Shown here piece after piece: positions 22,229 through 34,090 of a stretch of DNA of 64,000 nt. Position 1 is the stretch's first letter; every line of letters starts with the position of its first letter. The DNA is from Myrmaecium sp. VS I D KN 1. Lineage: Eukaryota > Ascomycota > Dothideomycetes > Valsariales > Valsariaceae. The stretch spans positions 401,196 to 465,195 of the forward strand of contig JADQAV010000025.1 in assembly GCA_019775845.1 (NCBI GenBank), written 5' to 3'. A program made the position numbers and the translations under genes. Below the pieces are notes generated by a model. That model saw only the letters and a program-made list of their open reading frames with translations. It was not told the origin of the DNA and made no database searches.

Positions 22229-25216
22229 GATGGGCGGTGGTGGACCAAGGGAGGAGGTGTGGCAGGAGGAATGGCGCTGTTCTCAGGAGACACTTTGCGG
22301 ATGTCAGCCGACTTTTGCCAAGGCCACAGTCGAGTGCGCTCGTAGCTCGAGTATAAAACTGCACAGGTGCTACGGCTGGGGCTGGACAGCTGCTGGTCGG
22401 CGCCGCAGGGCCTTGCTTCTTCCTTCGAGTGGCGAAAAACAGGCGACCCGAAAGGTCAGGCCGGGGGAGGTGAAGTGCAGTGGTGAAGGACGGTCGGATG
22501 AGGATGGGATGGTGGAGGGAGGAGGAGGAGGAGGGGTGCTGGTGGGATGTCGTAGAATTATTAAGAGGGATGATGGTGAGCTCAGGTACCTAGCGATGGG
22601 TGGTCGTGGGCGTAGGTGGAAGAATGGGATGGATGGATGGACGGATGGGATGGGATGGGCGGGATTGAAGATGGAGATCGGTGGATGAGGAAGGAGCCGC
22701 GGCGCTTGTCAAATAGCGACCGGCTCGCTCTTCATCAAACACTTTCCTGTGTGAAAGGGTCATCGCTGATGAATATTTTTTTTTCTGCTCTCACTCCTCT
22801 CCTCTTTCACGTAGCACCTACTACCTACTAACCGTAGTGACTTTTACCCATCTATCCTCGTTCTCCCCGCTGACTCGGTCGGGCAAGGCTCGCCATACCG
22901 GTTGATACACACTGCGCGGCCTCCCTGTGACCGTTGCCGTTCGAGGATCCCCGTGTGGAGTTGCAGACCGGCGTTGCGCGTGGAAGGCCGCGGATGCAAT
23001 AAACGTTACAAACTCCATCAATATTTACATACATTCACCAGGTACAGTATGTAGGTGCCAGTTGAGATCCAATTATTTGCACCGAGCACCGTCCGCTCTA
23101 CTGTACTGCTGTGGACTGGCGACCACAAAAGAGCTTTGTTTTTACTATTACTCCTTCCCGCGCAGCGCAGCGCTGTAATAATCATCGTCGTTCTGATGGG
23201 CAGCGCAAGCGCAGTGCAGTGCAACCGCGATGACGCCTTCTCGCGGCTTTACGGCTTTGCCCTTTGGTGGAGAAGGAGGAGTGAGGAGGAGAGTGCGGAT
23301 GGGGAACGTTCGGCAGGCACAGACCCCCCAGGCACGGCGGGGCCCAGGGCGGGAAGGCGACCGCAAGCTGGAAGCTCTGAGGTCCCATCCATCTCACCCC
23401 ATGGTGGCCTGACTTTTCCGCACGGGAGGGCTAGTATGGACTATGAAGACCCGTAACCGGGGGGCCAGAAAGTAGAAAGGAGGGCAGTGCTTCCCCCGAC
23501 GGCGGGCCCCGACCGACCAAGGGACCGACCGACCTAACAACTGCCTTACCGACTGCCGACGCTGACCGGTCCTCAGGTCTCTGCTCCAAGCTGGAGGAGC
23601 GTTGCAGCCTTCCCCCGACTTGGCGGCGCGTCGCAAACCCGGTGTGAATTGTATTTACTGGAAATCGGTACTCGGAGGATTTCTGACGATGACGATGGAA
23701 AAAACCATCAATTCCTCTCGCTGGCGTAAATGATGGATCAAGTCACGAAGACTCCCACCGTTCAATCCTCAACTTTGAACACGAAAAGGTATCGCGAACA
23801 AGCCAAGATCGCCATGTTCTAGAACACCACACCCGCGGACAGAAAGTTGAATGAGCAGAGCAACGCCCCCGTTATCCCCATTTAGCGCTGTCCTCTCCCG
23901 CCTTTTGTTTGTGGTTTTTTTTTTCTCCGCCCCACGGACCGGTCCCCACTACTTGAACCCTGTGTGTGTGTGGGTGGGTGCGTCGCGGAACGCGCTCCGG
24001 CACGCTTGACTTCCGAACGGACCTCAACATCCCATCGCGTTGTCCTCCTTCTCGAGATGGACGCCGGTCAAATCGGCGATCATACATCCTCGTGCATGTT
24101 TGGGGAGGGGGGAGTCACACACGGCCTCCGTCTGGGAAAGGAAGGAGAAAGAGAAGAAAAAGGCGGGGCTCGGTTGCATCCGCGCGATGGTCCAAGATCA
24201 CCTGCTGGATAGCAGATGGTGGTGAGAGATGAAGACAAATAAATGGCGGTTGAAGATGGAGCTGCGACGATGGTTTGAAGCGCTCCTAGCCGAAGGGGGT
24301 TCTGCAATTATTCCTCCTCTGTCAATTGATTACGAACGGTAAACATCGCGGGTTGTGAATTATTTCCTGAGAGCTGTAAGGTTGAGCCAGACGGGCTGGA
24401 AGCGTTCGGAGGTGGAGAACACCAGGAACCCCATGGATGTGGACAGGCTCGTGCAGCAGCTCCGCGTCAGCTTCTTCTGCAGCCAAGTGATGCTCGGTGG
24501 TACTCCATGGGGCGAACTGAAGTTGCGCGACGCTGATGTTGTACTAGTATACTGACAGACTTCACCGGCCGCGGTGCCACTCTCCGGAGGACGAGTGGCA
24601 ACCACTCCAAATGCTCGGAAAAGGTGGTTGCGGAGCAGAACTGTACCAGGCTCCTCATGGGCCGTCCGCTCTGCGGGGGGCGGTTTCACATAGAAATCCC
24701 ATCCCTCCTGTGATCTCGAGGCAACTCCGCAAGGCGCATCATCTGTCACACCTAAAGAAAAGAAAGCCGGCTTTGAGAGAGGCGTCGTGCGTGCCATCTG
24801 CCCGTTTGCCCGCCCGTCCCGCCCGCCCGCTTGCTCGCCGAGATCCCATCGATCGGATCCCCCCCTCTCCAGCCCACCGACGGGATGCTCGTCCCGTTTG
24901 GAGTATCGTGCCCTCGATTCGAGGTGCGGGGTGGGGAACGCCTCCCGCACCGCTTCAGCTGGGGCAGCCTGGGGTAGCGTCTGCACCTTCCCGAAAATGA
25001 ACCGGCTGGCGGCTTGCCTTATTCGAAAGGCATGATAGTACCTTACCTTATCTGGCGGGACTGACCTGCTCTGATGATATTCCAGAAGGATGCATAGCTA
25101 GTCCATGAGTGCTCAAGAGCATCAGTGGAGCCGTGGACCTTGAAGCTGCATTTCTGCGACGGTGCAAATGGACGAAGGTATCGTACAAAAGGATGCCGTG
25201 CATGAAGCCCGCCACT
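22229..25216. other. Long intergenic region, no gene supported
   Basis: About 3 kb upstream of the bHLH gene. The first 600 bases should be its promoter; they include a GGAT-type repeat at about 22629-22662. From 23 to 25.2 kb I find only short frames on both strands with no bias, no splice-joined extension and no domain. Confidence 0.5.
22629..22662. repeat. GGAT/GGGAT simple repeat
   Basis: A run of GGATGGATGGACGGATGGGA-type units in the upstream region of the bHLH gene. Confidence 0.7.
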
Positions 25217-25880
25217 TCAAACCATCATGGCCACAGGGATGTCGCGGGTACGCTGGCGGCCGGGTTTTCCTTGAACAATTGGCCGATGGCACAGTGGACA
25301 ATATTCATTCCGCCGCAAGTACCAGGCATCCAGACATTGCTGATGGAAGACGTGGAGGCATCCGAGACCTCTGACCTGTGAGGAGTCCGAGATTGGGTCT
25401 AGGCAGATGACACTGCGGATCGCGTTAGCATATGTACTCGGAGAAGCAACTCGAGCTTGGCCGCCACCGATACGCCCGAAGCCGTCGTACAAGGCATGGA
25501 AGGTAAGGCTTGCGGGAACGCTTACCAAAGAGGGTTTGACGAAACATATCCTGTATGTTCCGAGTGCTCGGAGTACCACTTCCCGTACTCTTCCACCTTT
25601 ACCGTCTTATCAAGCTTGTCCATCCGCCATTTCTTCTGGCTGTCCTGCACCTCTTGCGGAGCAATCGGTGCCATGCGCGGTAACAGAAATGCTCTATACC
25701 GTTGTCAGTCAATTCGGTTCAGCGATGTGCTGTTGCACCTTTTCGGAGGGATCTTGCGCACATTGCGATAAGCACAAGAAGGACAACCGCGAACACTGAC
25801 GGCAGCATGATTGCCAATGTTTTGCTGGGTGTTTTGCCGCCCCCGTCAGGTGAGTCTCCGGTGACTGTGGAGTTCGCCAT
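25217..25880 (-). CDS. Transmembrane RING-H2 finger protein (probable E3 ubiquitin ligase)
   Basis: Assembled by hand from three exons (minus): 25762-25880, 25526-25693 and 25217-25412, giving 160 residues. Intron 1 (25694-25761) has donor GTGCGC, a CTGAC branch and acceptor GTATAG. Intron 2 (25413-25525) has donor GTAAGC and CTAAC just before CCGCAG. All phases match (2, 2). Residues 1-20 are a short lumenal or outer segment, then comes a membrane helix (residues about 21-45, LAIMLPSVFAVVLLVLIAIA), then a charged linker. Splicing restores the first Cys pair, CVICLD at about residues 96-99; the rest is C-x-H-x2-H-x2-C (CLHVFHQQC) and CPLC, a complete C3H2C3 RING. Ligase activity at an inner membrane is inferred from the family. 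The first donor is weak, so the exact TM/linker junction is the least certain part. Confidence 0.75.
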
Positions 25881-28331
25881 TGGCAGTGGTCAAAGATAAG
25901 TGTTTTCAATATTGAAATCTGATTGCCGATGCGATATGGAGTTTTGCGACATGTAGGGGATTCATGCGGTGCCCCAGAATATATATAGCCTCACTCAGGA
26001 TGGGCCAACCATTGGAACTTTCACATGCATTTGAGAAACGAACATTTGAGTGATGGAATAAACCACGGTGAAAATCTCCTTGCGGGAATAACAATATTGA
26101 TGATATTGAAGTCAGATGCGATGGAAAAGAACGCAACAAACTCAAGTGCTCACCTGACAGACGACCTGAATATATACGTCCTTTGGCGTCGCGGTCACTT
26201 CTACCTGTCGCTTGCGAAAGCGCCGTGTGGTTCGCGTGATCAGAGCTCCTCTCGGCAGAGAGCCATAGCTTAGCTGATCTGAATCAGCCACTGACAACGC
26301 AAGCCCGTGATTCCATGGGCGGCGTTGTCGAAAGTCTACCAGCTTTTCTGTTCGTCTTCTTCTCTGGTTCTCGTAGCTGCCGGCCTGTCAAGAGCGGGGA
26401 AACTTCGCTGCGCTGATAGAGAAGCTGACGGAGCACAGCCCGCAAAACAGGGCGACGCCTCTCCGCCTTAGCGCTGGTCAGATATCGGACGACCACGTCC
26501 TTTTGAAAATCTCCAAGGCGCATGGAGTGAAGGCTTCGGGAGGAGGGCTTGGAGCGACTCGGAGTTCTGGAGTCTGGAATCCGGAGGTGGGGAACAGGTG
26601 GGATGGCGTACCCCGCGCGCACTGCCCGGATCGTCAACCACCCCCTCGGCTAACCTCGCCCCTGCTGTATAAGACACTAACCTACTGGCGGTCGCGCGGG
26701 TTGATCCATTACTTTGACAGATGCCGGATAGGCACTACCTCCCTCCGCTATGACCAAGGACGTCTTTTCCTTGACTTCATACCGTCGAAATTTCAGGATG
26801 CACTTCTGGCGAGGCGAGCTTCATGCCTTGAGCATGTCGGCCTGGCATCTTCGAGACTCCCTATGTGGTGATGGCTTCTTCACGTGAGATTCCTCAGGAT
26901 AACGAGCAGATTTCCGCGATGAGGGAGCTACCACGGTCCAGGTAACAGCGCTGGTTCCCTCTTACCGGGTAGGAAAGAAGCGCTCGCTAGAAGGTATGCC
27001 GTCGGGCAACCTCATGTCGCACCAGACGCCGGCACTCCTACCGTCAGGTATGATCACATGTTTGTGGAAACACCACATACCCCAGGCCATAATGATGAAT
27101 GACATGTCCTTGGGGTCCTGTTGATGCCTTAGCACTTCTTGTTCCTGACACAGAACTTTGCTGTCAAGGGTAAGAGTCAGTCTTCCAGGTCATAGGTACG
27201 TGCTCTGGAGGTGAATTGGAATGAACTGAACGGCTACGTAGCTGGGCAGACTTCTCCACAACAAACTTTGGCTCGGGACGGAAGGAACTCGGTTCCCGGG
27301 GACTAGCGCAAGCGCGGCCGGTCTCTCCTTTCTCCACAAACCAAGGCCTTCGTTCTGCGGGGAATCAGAAACCTAGCGCGCGAAAGCTATCCTATCGTCC
27401 TACTGTCCTCTTCTTACCCGCTTGTGTCGCATCTGTCTGTCATCTGGCTAGAGAGCTGCCGCATCTTCTCTGCAAGATCCTCGCAACACCGCGGCCTTGA
27501 TCATGCTGTGGAGACCTCGTGAGGGAGGAACGTGCTCTGGCCTGCCAGGGCTTGCTTTACCATCTTGAAGAATCCAGACTGAAACTGCCGGGTGACATGC
27601 AGGCTCCAGGGTGCCGATGCCGAACGTTTCACAGAGATGCCAGGTACCCTTCTTCTTCCGCTGCATCTACGCCCGCATGACAGATCGAAGACGCGGAGGG
27701 CCGCCAGGGGCCGCCAAAGAACCGTCGAAAGAACCCAGTAAGTGAGATGACCTGCCTCTACCAAATGCAGTGCATCATAGGATACCTGTGGGACGCACGC
27801 GGATCTTACATCGTACCTGAACTTTCCCCCATCGAGCCAAACTACTGAAGCATATCCCGGCCGCAGTCGCCACTATCACCTTCCGTCTTGGTCCTAAGAA
27901 AGCCCCTTTCATTTACATTCATTCGAATAACCGTCCATTCTGTTCATCAGATGCCTATACGATCCACATCTCCTATAGTCACTTTTCACTCAAGATTATC
28001 CGTCTACATGTTGTCATCAAAGCAGTTCAACCAGCTCTGCAGAATTCAACAGGGCTCGACAGAGGCCTCGTGTTGAGACGAGGCCCCTTTAGGGGACTGA
28101 TGGCAGTCTTAGGAAGAACCTCGTTTCGTCACTTTCTCATTTTCACTTGAATGTTTCATGAAGAGCTGCCTATGCTACCATAGGGTAGCATCGATTTAAT
28201 AACCCGTCGTCGTCCAGACAGATGAAAGAAGTTATTGATGACCACGCTCATGTGCTCCGCATGAGACTTCTGTCCTGCTGGATGTGCGCGAACAGAAGCC
28301 TCTCGTTGAGGTCTAGCGACGCCGATTCCTG
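25881..28331. other. Gene-poor region
   Basis: About 2.5 kb between the RING gene (transcribed leftward) and the GH16 gene (rightward). The two are divergent, so both promoters lie here. I looked for spliced genes on both strands, as for the RING gene, and found none convincing. Confidence 0.45.
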
Positions 28332-28338
28332 TATATAT
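28332..28338 (+). promoter_or_regulatory. Possible TATA box of the GH16 gene
   Basis: TATATAT lies about 90 bases before the GH16 start codon, a plausible distance for a fungal TATA element plus a short 5' leader. No transcription start was measured. Confidence 0.35.
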
Positions 28339-28423
28339 TGCCTATCTCACTTCGTTACACCGTCTCCTATTGCACCTATACTCCCCATACAGTCCCCACT
28401 GAGCATAACGCTACAATCCAATC

Positions 28424-29590
28424 ATGTCACTCAAGAGTCTCGCCTTTATCGCAGCATGCTCCCTTGGGAGGGCCGCCGCATACACTCTGCAGGATACCTA
28501 CAACTACGCCAACTGGTTCAGCATGTTCGATGTTGAAAACGTACCAAATCCTCGTCCCACTCAACTGACATATTCCTAACACAGACATAGATCACGGACC
28601 CGACTAATGGCTATGTCACCTACGTCAGCGAAGCGACAGCTGAGTCGGAGGGGCTCTACAAGATCAGCGGCACTCAGGTCTACATCGGCGTCGATATGAC
28701 GAGTATTCTCGACCCTAATGGAGCCGGCCGTAATAGTGTTCGCCTTCAGAGCAAGAATGCGTATACGCATGGCTTGGTGATTGCGGACTTCGCCCATATC
28801 CCCGGTAATGATTGCGGTTCATGGCCTGCCTTGTACGTATCACTCACAGCTTATCAAGGCCCATATGACTAACAAAAATCAGCTGGATGGTTGGTCCTAA
28901 TTGGGTATGGACACTCAGTCCTTTCATATCCCATGAATAACTCTCATACTGACCTCATCAGCCTGCCGGCGGAGAAATCGACATCATAGAGGGCGTCAAC
29001 CTCCAATCCACCGACCAAATGACGCTCCACACCTCCACCGGCTGCGTTCCCTCCGTCGGGACCGGCGGTCAAACCGGCACCACGACCGGGGCGACCGACT
29101 GCGGCGCCAACAGCGGCTCCACCGGCTGCGGCGTGATCAGCAACACGGCCACCAGCTACGGCACCCCCTTCAACGCCAACGGCGGCGGCGTCTACGCGAC
29201 CCTGTGGACCAGCTCCGGCATCAAGATCTGGTACTTCGCCGCGAGCAGCGTGCCCAGCGACATCACCAGCGGCAGCCCGGACCCGGACTCCTGGGGCACG
29301 CCGATGGCGAACTGGGGCGGGAGCGGCTGCGATTATGACGCTTACTTTAGCGATATGAACATCGTATGTATCACGCGCAGGATACAGAGAGCTACGACGC
29401 AGGAGAGCTGACGATGGGAAATGTGTAGATCTTCGATATCACGTTTTGCGGCGACTGGGCTGGCGCGGTGTGGAGCTCCTCGTCTTGCTCCAGCGTTAAT
29501 TCGGATTGCAAGGCTTATGTTGCCAGCGAGCCGCAGAGCTTTGGGGAGCAGTATTGGCTGGTAAACTCGGTGAAGGTTTACAGCGTTTGA
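28424..29590 (+). CDS. Secreted GH16 endo-1,3(4)-beta-glucanase
   Basis: Cleaves beta-1,3 or mixed beta-1,3/1,4 glucans, by family. Five exons: 28424-28540, 28591-28832, 28883-28904, 28962-29363 and 29429-29590, giving 314 residues. All junction phases agree, and exon 3 is a 22-nt micro-exon. Residues 1-19 are a signal peptide (MSLKSLAFIAACSLGRAAA). The mature start YTLQDTYNYANWFSMFD and the following DPTNGYVTYVS are typical of the fungal GH16_1 group. The catalytic signature GGEIDIIEG gives nucleophile Glu132, Asp134 and acid/base Glu137. WPAFWMVGPNWP spans three exons just before it. Six or more cysteines in the C-terminal half suggest disulfides. No GPI signal or carbohydrate-binding module is seen. 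It could act on host or own wall glucan; the sequence does not decide. Confidence 0.9.
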
Positions 29591-30551
29591 GTGAGTATTA
29601 CTACACGACACGACACAACACCCTCCGATATACATTTGCCCTGGCTTTGCAGTCTGGTTTCATCATCTGTTAATACTCCGTCACTCCATCCATATTGCTT
29701 TATTGAGGCTGCTTTGTCTTTGCTTGAGACTGTTGATACATTATTCACGCGGATATGTCTTTTCTGTTTATGCTTTTGTTTTCTTCATATCGATTCTTTT
29801 TCTCCATTATGTAAAGAGTGTTCATTCGCTTAGTTGGTGATAATACTATTGCACCATATTGCACCATATGAGTTCGTGTACATCTGAATTTTGCCTATCT
29901 TGCATGATATATTCAGATGTTCATTTCATCTACCAAGTCTTCAGCTTTCATTATTGTACGCTCGCTGGTCTCTGCGATTCCAAACCTTGTCAATCTGTGT
30001 CAAGTCCTGCTCAGAGTAGCATACTTCTAAGCTCATATTTTCATATCTCTTCTCAGGCCCTGAGTGTTATTGGACGCCGCATGGCACAGTAGAGGAATAG
30101 ACCGAAGAGGTTAGGAAGCGCTTCATGCCTCAGGCAGAATTACAACCTCTTTCCGGTTTAGCCTCGCGGATGGCTTGGCATCCTTCAACCAGCAACGACG
30201 TCCGAGTTCCAACACCGTCCTGAATCACCATGACATGGAGTTCTCAAGCCACATCGTTTCAGAGAAGGCGGGTTGGCGAGCTGGCGAGCTCGGGCGACGT
30301 TGAAATAGACATTCAGCGGTGCCGTATGGCTGCGATGCCGCCGAGCGAACCACGATTTGATGGCAATGGGCGCTTTAAGCGCCCGAGATGCATGGCCGCT
30401 GTGCCGCGGGAGGTATCAATGATGACCCGTCCGCGGACCTACGATGCCGACGCTCATCTTCATAACGGTGGGCAAACCCCATGTGCGCATCCGGTTTTGT
30501 GAACGGGCTGTGCTTGTCTTTTTCTCTTTTCGTCCTGCGTGGATGCCGGTC
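29591..30551. other. Intergenic region, no gene seen
   Basis: About 960 bases between the GH16 gene and the Cys-rich membrane protein gene, both on the plus strand. It is T-rich in the first 500 bases. Only short frames. Confidence 0.5.
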
Positions 30552-31538
30552 ATGATGTTCCGTTTCTTCTCCAGTCTTTGTTGCGTGCCCATCTTCCTCG
30601 CGTTGGCCTCCGCGACGGTTTGCTATTACCCTGGCGGTCAACCTGCGGTGGGCCATGTTGCTTGTTTCCCGGACAAGGAGACCAGCGCGTGCTGCAACTC
30701 GGGCGATTTCTGCACGTCTACGAGGTATTGCTTCTCCAACGTTGTGAGCTATTACTCCCGTCAGAGCTGTACGGACAAGGCATGGGGCTCGGGCTGTCCT
30801 CAGCAATGTATCGAAGGTATGGACCGCGGTCGAAGGAGCGTTGTCCGCTGAGAAGCTCATGATTGCGCAGAGCGGTGATTCAACTTCTGCAACTTCAACG
30901 TCTGCAACACGGACAGCGGAGCCAAGTGCTGCGCGTACAACGGCACCTGTTGCGACGACGGCGACACGTTCACCGTCGATCTCGGCCAGGTCCTCGCGCT
31001 GCCGTATGAGAACGGCGAAACGACCACGAGCTCGACGGCGTCGTCGACGGGCTCGGTGCCGGCGTCGACGAGCGCAACGACCACAGTTTCGACTGCCGAG
31101 GTGACTGCATCTGGCCTTTCAGGCGTCGCGAACTCTCAGATCACCGTCACCGCTTCCCCTTCCTCCGCCTCGTCCGTTCAATCGACGATCATCGGCGTCG
31201 CTGTCGGGGTGCCCCTGGCCTCACTCCTTTTTGCTTTGCTCGGATTCTTTCTCTACCGCGAGCGTCGACGGAAAAGAGCGTTAGCTGCGGCGGCCGCAGC
31301 GGCTGAGAAACCTATCGATCACCAGAACCAGGGATTTCCTCCGGAGTTGATGATGTCGCAGCCTCCGGTTCCGGCTTATGAGCGGGTGCCGTCGCGGTAT
31401 GAGCTATTGCATTCTGTGCAAGCTGTTGAACTGCCTAATGGATATGAGACTGGAGAACTACCTACGAGCCGGATGTCGAAATATGCTGGATACAAGCAGT
31501 CGAGGACTGTCTCAAGGAGCGCAAGTGATGCATGGTGA
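30552..31538 (+). CDS. Cys-rich single-pass membrane protein with in-frame stop (possibly broken)
   Basis: Exons 30552-30816 and 30871-31538, with a 54-nt intron (GTATGG to GCGCAG). The start is ATGATG at 30552 or 30555, giving a signal peptide (MMFRFFSSLCCVPIFLALASA). The ectodomain is rich in paired cysteines (SACCNSGDFC, CPQQC, then NFCNFNVCN, AKCCAYNGTCCDDGD), followed by a Ser/Thr linker, one membrane helix (near 31165-31250, IIGVAVGVPLASLLFALLGF), a basic stop-transfer RERRRKR and a cytosolic tail with PxxY-like motifs. This is the layout of fungal Mid2/WSC-like surface proteins, but I cannot name the family. Oddity: the Cys frame in exon 2 is preceded by TGA at 30876-30878, two codons after the best acceptor. 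I found no splice choice that avoids it while keeping the cysteines. Either the gene is disrupted or the structure differs from mine. Confidence 0.55.
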
Positions 31539-31809
31539 AGGGTAGATGGTGACGGAGGTAAATATTCACTTCAGATACCCAGCTATGAATTCAATGGTTC
31601 GGCTATTCTTCAACCCTTCAGTGCGATGAATTGAAACTGTTTTTGATCGAGCTTGATCACCTAATCCGATGGGCTGCTTTTCATACCCATATTGAGACTG
31701 CCGCCGTTTCGTTGTCATTGACAGTAAAAGAGCTGACCATCCAGACTTTGACTAGAAACCAGAACCGAAAAAACCAACCTATCATCCCTGTATATCCTGA
31801 CATGCGGAA

Positions 31810-32977
31810 CTAACCATGGCACTTCCCATACACATCGCATTCGCATTGAGCCATCGGAGGGCAATATACCGGTTCCTGACCGAAGATGATATGCCACAAA
31901 TACTCGAATATCCTTCCGCTGACGTAGTCATCCAACTCCGTCTCCAACAACCACGTCCTCATGTCCACATACAGCTCCCGCGGCCGCTTCCGCACCTGCT
32001 CCGCGGACACAGCAAACTGCGCACAGCACGGCGTTGCAATGACCTCCGGAGGCATGGTGTTGTTGAAGAAGCGCTTCCAAGCCGGCGTCAGATTGCGCTC
32101 CGGCTCGCCGTCCTTGCCTTCCTTGGGCGGGTCACGGTTGACCACGATCGCGTTCGGACAGCCCGGACTGGAGATGCAACGCAGATTTGCGTATCCCTTC
32201 TGGCGTATGAACGACAGCTGAAGGCGGTCCAGCATGCTCTTCGCCCGGTAACCTTCCCCCTCGTTGTGCCAGGCTTGCGGGTAGCCGCCCCGGTGGGGGT
32301 GCATGAATGCCATGACCGGCGGGAGGTTGTCATAATGGTCGATGATATATGTGAGATAAGCCATAGCTTCGCGACCTTTATTGGCCGGGGTGTGAAGGGG
32401 CGCGCTTTGATTGTCGACGGTGTATATCGCCCTCTGCCAACTATCGGAACAGATATGTCAGTACCCGGGGCTGTCTGTAAGGGTTTGGGGAAAAAGCTAC
32501 ATACTCCGGCAAGTCTTCCGCCACCCAGGTTGTGTCTTGACGAGTCAGGGCGGCCATAACGATGACCTTGTCGCCTTCCTTCCATCCCGGCTGTGGTTCT
32601 TGGGAGGATGAAGTCTCGATAGGCTCCGCAACTACGGCGCTGGCATCTTGGGTGCTCCCAGCCTCGTCGGAGGGTACCTGGTCCGTTGCAACTACGGTAC
32701 TGGGGCTGGTAGGAGCCACAGTGGGGTTGACCTGAGCGTGATCACCGTCTGCATTGGCAGTGTGTTGGCCCGGTTCACCGGCCTTCTCTTCTTCCGGGCT
32801 CACTGGTTGTTCCGGATGGAATGGCCTGGGAAGGGAGTTGTGAAGGACTGCTATGCGATCCTCATATAGACGTCCGATGTCTTTCCAGAGAAGAGCAATC
32901 CCGGAGAGTACCGCAACCGCGATGAAGAGACGAAATGCTACTTTCGCGTTGATGCGGTGCAACACCGCAAGAGCCAT
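31810..32977 (-). CDS. DUF3431 type II membrane protein
   Basis: Exons (minus) 32505-32977 and 31810-32440, giving 367 residues. The 64-nt intron (GTATGT to GATAG) restores the conserved LPDWQRAIYTVD across the junction. Residues about 13-33 are an N-terminal signal anchor (VAFRLFIAVAVLSGIALLW), followed by a disordered linker and then the DUF3431 domain from about residue 135 to the end. It contains IVMAALTRQDTTWVAEDLP, NKGREAMAYLTYIIDHYD, MAFMHPHRGG, LRCISSPGCP and a Cys-rich C-terminal end. The layout fits a Golgi or secretory-pathway lumenal domain of glycosyltransferase-like type, but no activity is established for this family as far as I know. The stop is TAG at 31810-31812. Confidence 0.85.
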
Positions 32978-34090
32978 GAGGGCATAACAAGAAGAGCGAG
33001 AATAGCAGGATCGGGTTCTCGAGCAGCAAGCAGCATTGCCAAAACCCGATGCTTCAGTGGGGGATCATATCTTAAGCGCCCTGGGCAGGGGGACTCCGCA
33101 TGGCGACTTCGGACGAAGCTGTGCCGCACAGGCGTGGGCGAATAGAATGGTTGACGGCGGGCACTAGAGTTTATCGACGATCAGCTATGGCCATTATAAG
33201 GACCGCGCGGAAATGTGAGGCCTTGGTTGGCGACAGACCGGCCTCGCCGGCTCGCTTAAATGTCACTTCGGCCCGATCCTTCGTGCCAGCGGTTAAGAGC
33301 GTGTGAGCATCAGCGCGTCTGCGACTCCTGTAACTCACCTCGAAAAGCTGTCCCCGCGGCTACCGGACAAGTGCCATTCCCTAGCAGACAGCAGGGCCTC
33401 TCTCGATGCATCGGAGCAAGCGATTCACGCCATCGGTTCTTGAAACGTGGGCAGGGTATCCCATCGATCGTGCAGCTGAATGTCTGCCTGAGGTTACTCA
33501 ATGTCTTTGGACGGTCAAAGACCCTATTGGCAACATCCTCAATTGGGGAGAGATTATCAAATCTCGTCAAGTCGTGTAACCGACCTGGTCTTAGGAAGTG
33601 ATCCGGCCGGCCGTTCCCCCGAGCTTTCCAACGGAAGGTTTGGCTGTAATCCAGACTGTAATGGGCATCGCTGGTATACACCACCTTCGTGCAGCCGGTG
33701 GTTAGCGTTGCTTCATGCACGTCTTTTTTCAAGGGCAAAACAGCCTCATAAAGGCGTTTGATTGGTAGAAACCAGGATCTTACGCCTTATATAAGGCGTA
33801 AGCTAACCACCAGCTGCACGGAGACGGTGTATATGGCCGAGAAGGCGGCTATGATACGGTTTTCTTTGCCAGCCACGTCGGATAGCTATCCAGAATCTAA
33901 AAATGAGTCCTAAGCGCCAAGGTCCGCCGTAAGTGGGATGCCAATACGTTCGAGCTGTGCCGCAAACCACTCGGTGTCCACACTGGCCGGCTTTTTTCCT
34001 ATACCCCGTGGCACCCTTCTGTCTTCTCTCCAGTCTCTTCACCCTTCCGCTTGAGAGCAGCCGTCATAATCAGCATGCTGTGCACGCAGA
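32978..34090. other. Intergenic region with a perfect palindrome
   Basis: About 1.1 kb between the divergent DUF3431 gene (-) and pepsin-like gene (+). It should contain both promoters. A perfect 24-bp palindrome lies at 33779-33802. A 142-codon minus-strand frame at 33310-33738 has no domain or bias, and I do not call it. Confidence 0.5.
33779..33802. repeat. Perfect 24-bp palindrome
   Basis: The half-site CTTACGCCTTAT is followed directly by its exact reverse complement, with no spacer. Its centre (TTATATAA) is TATA-like. It lies about 290 bases before the pepsin-like start and about 800 bases from the DUF3431 start. It could be a dimeric regulator site or a hairpin. Confidence 0.85.
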
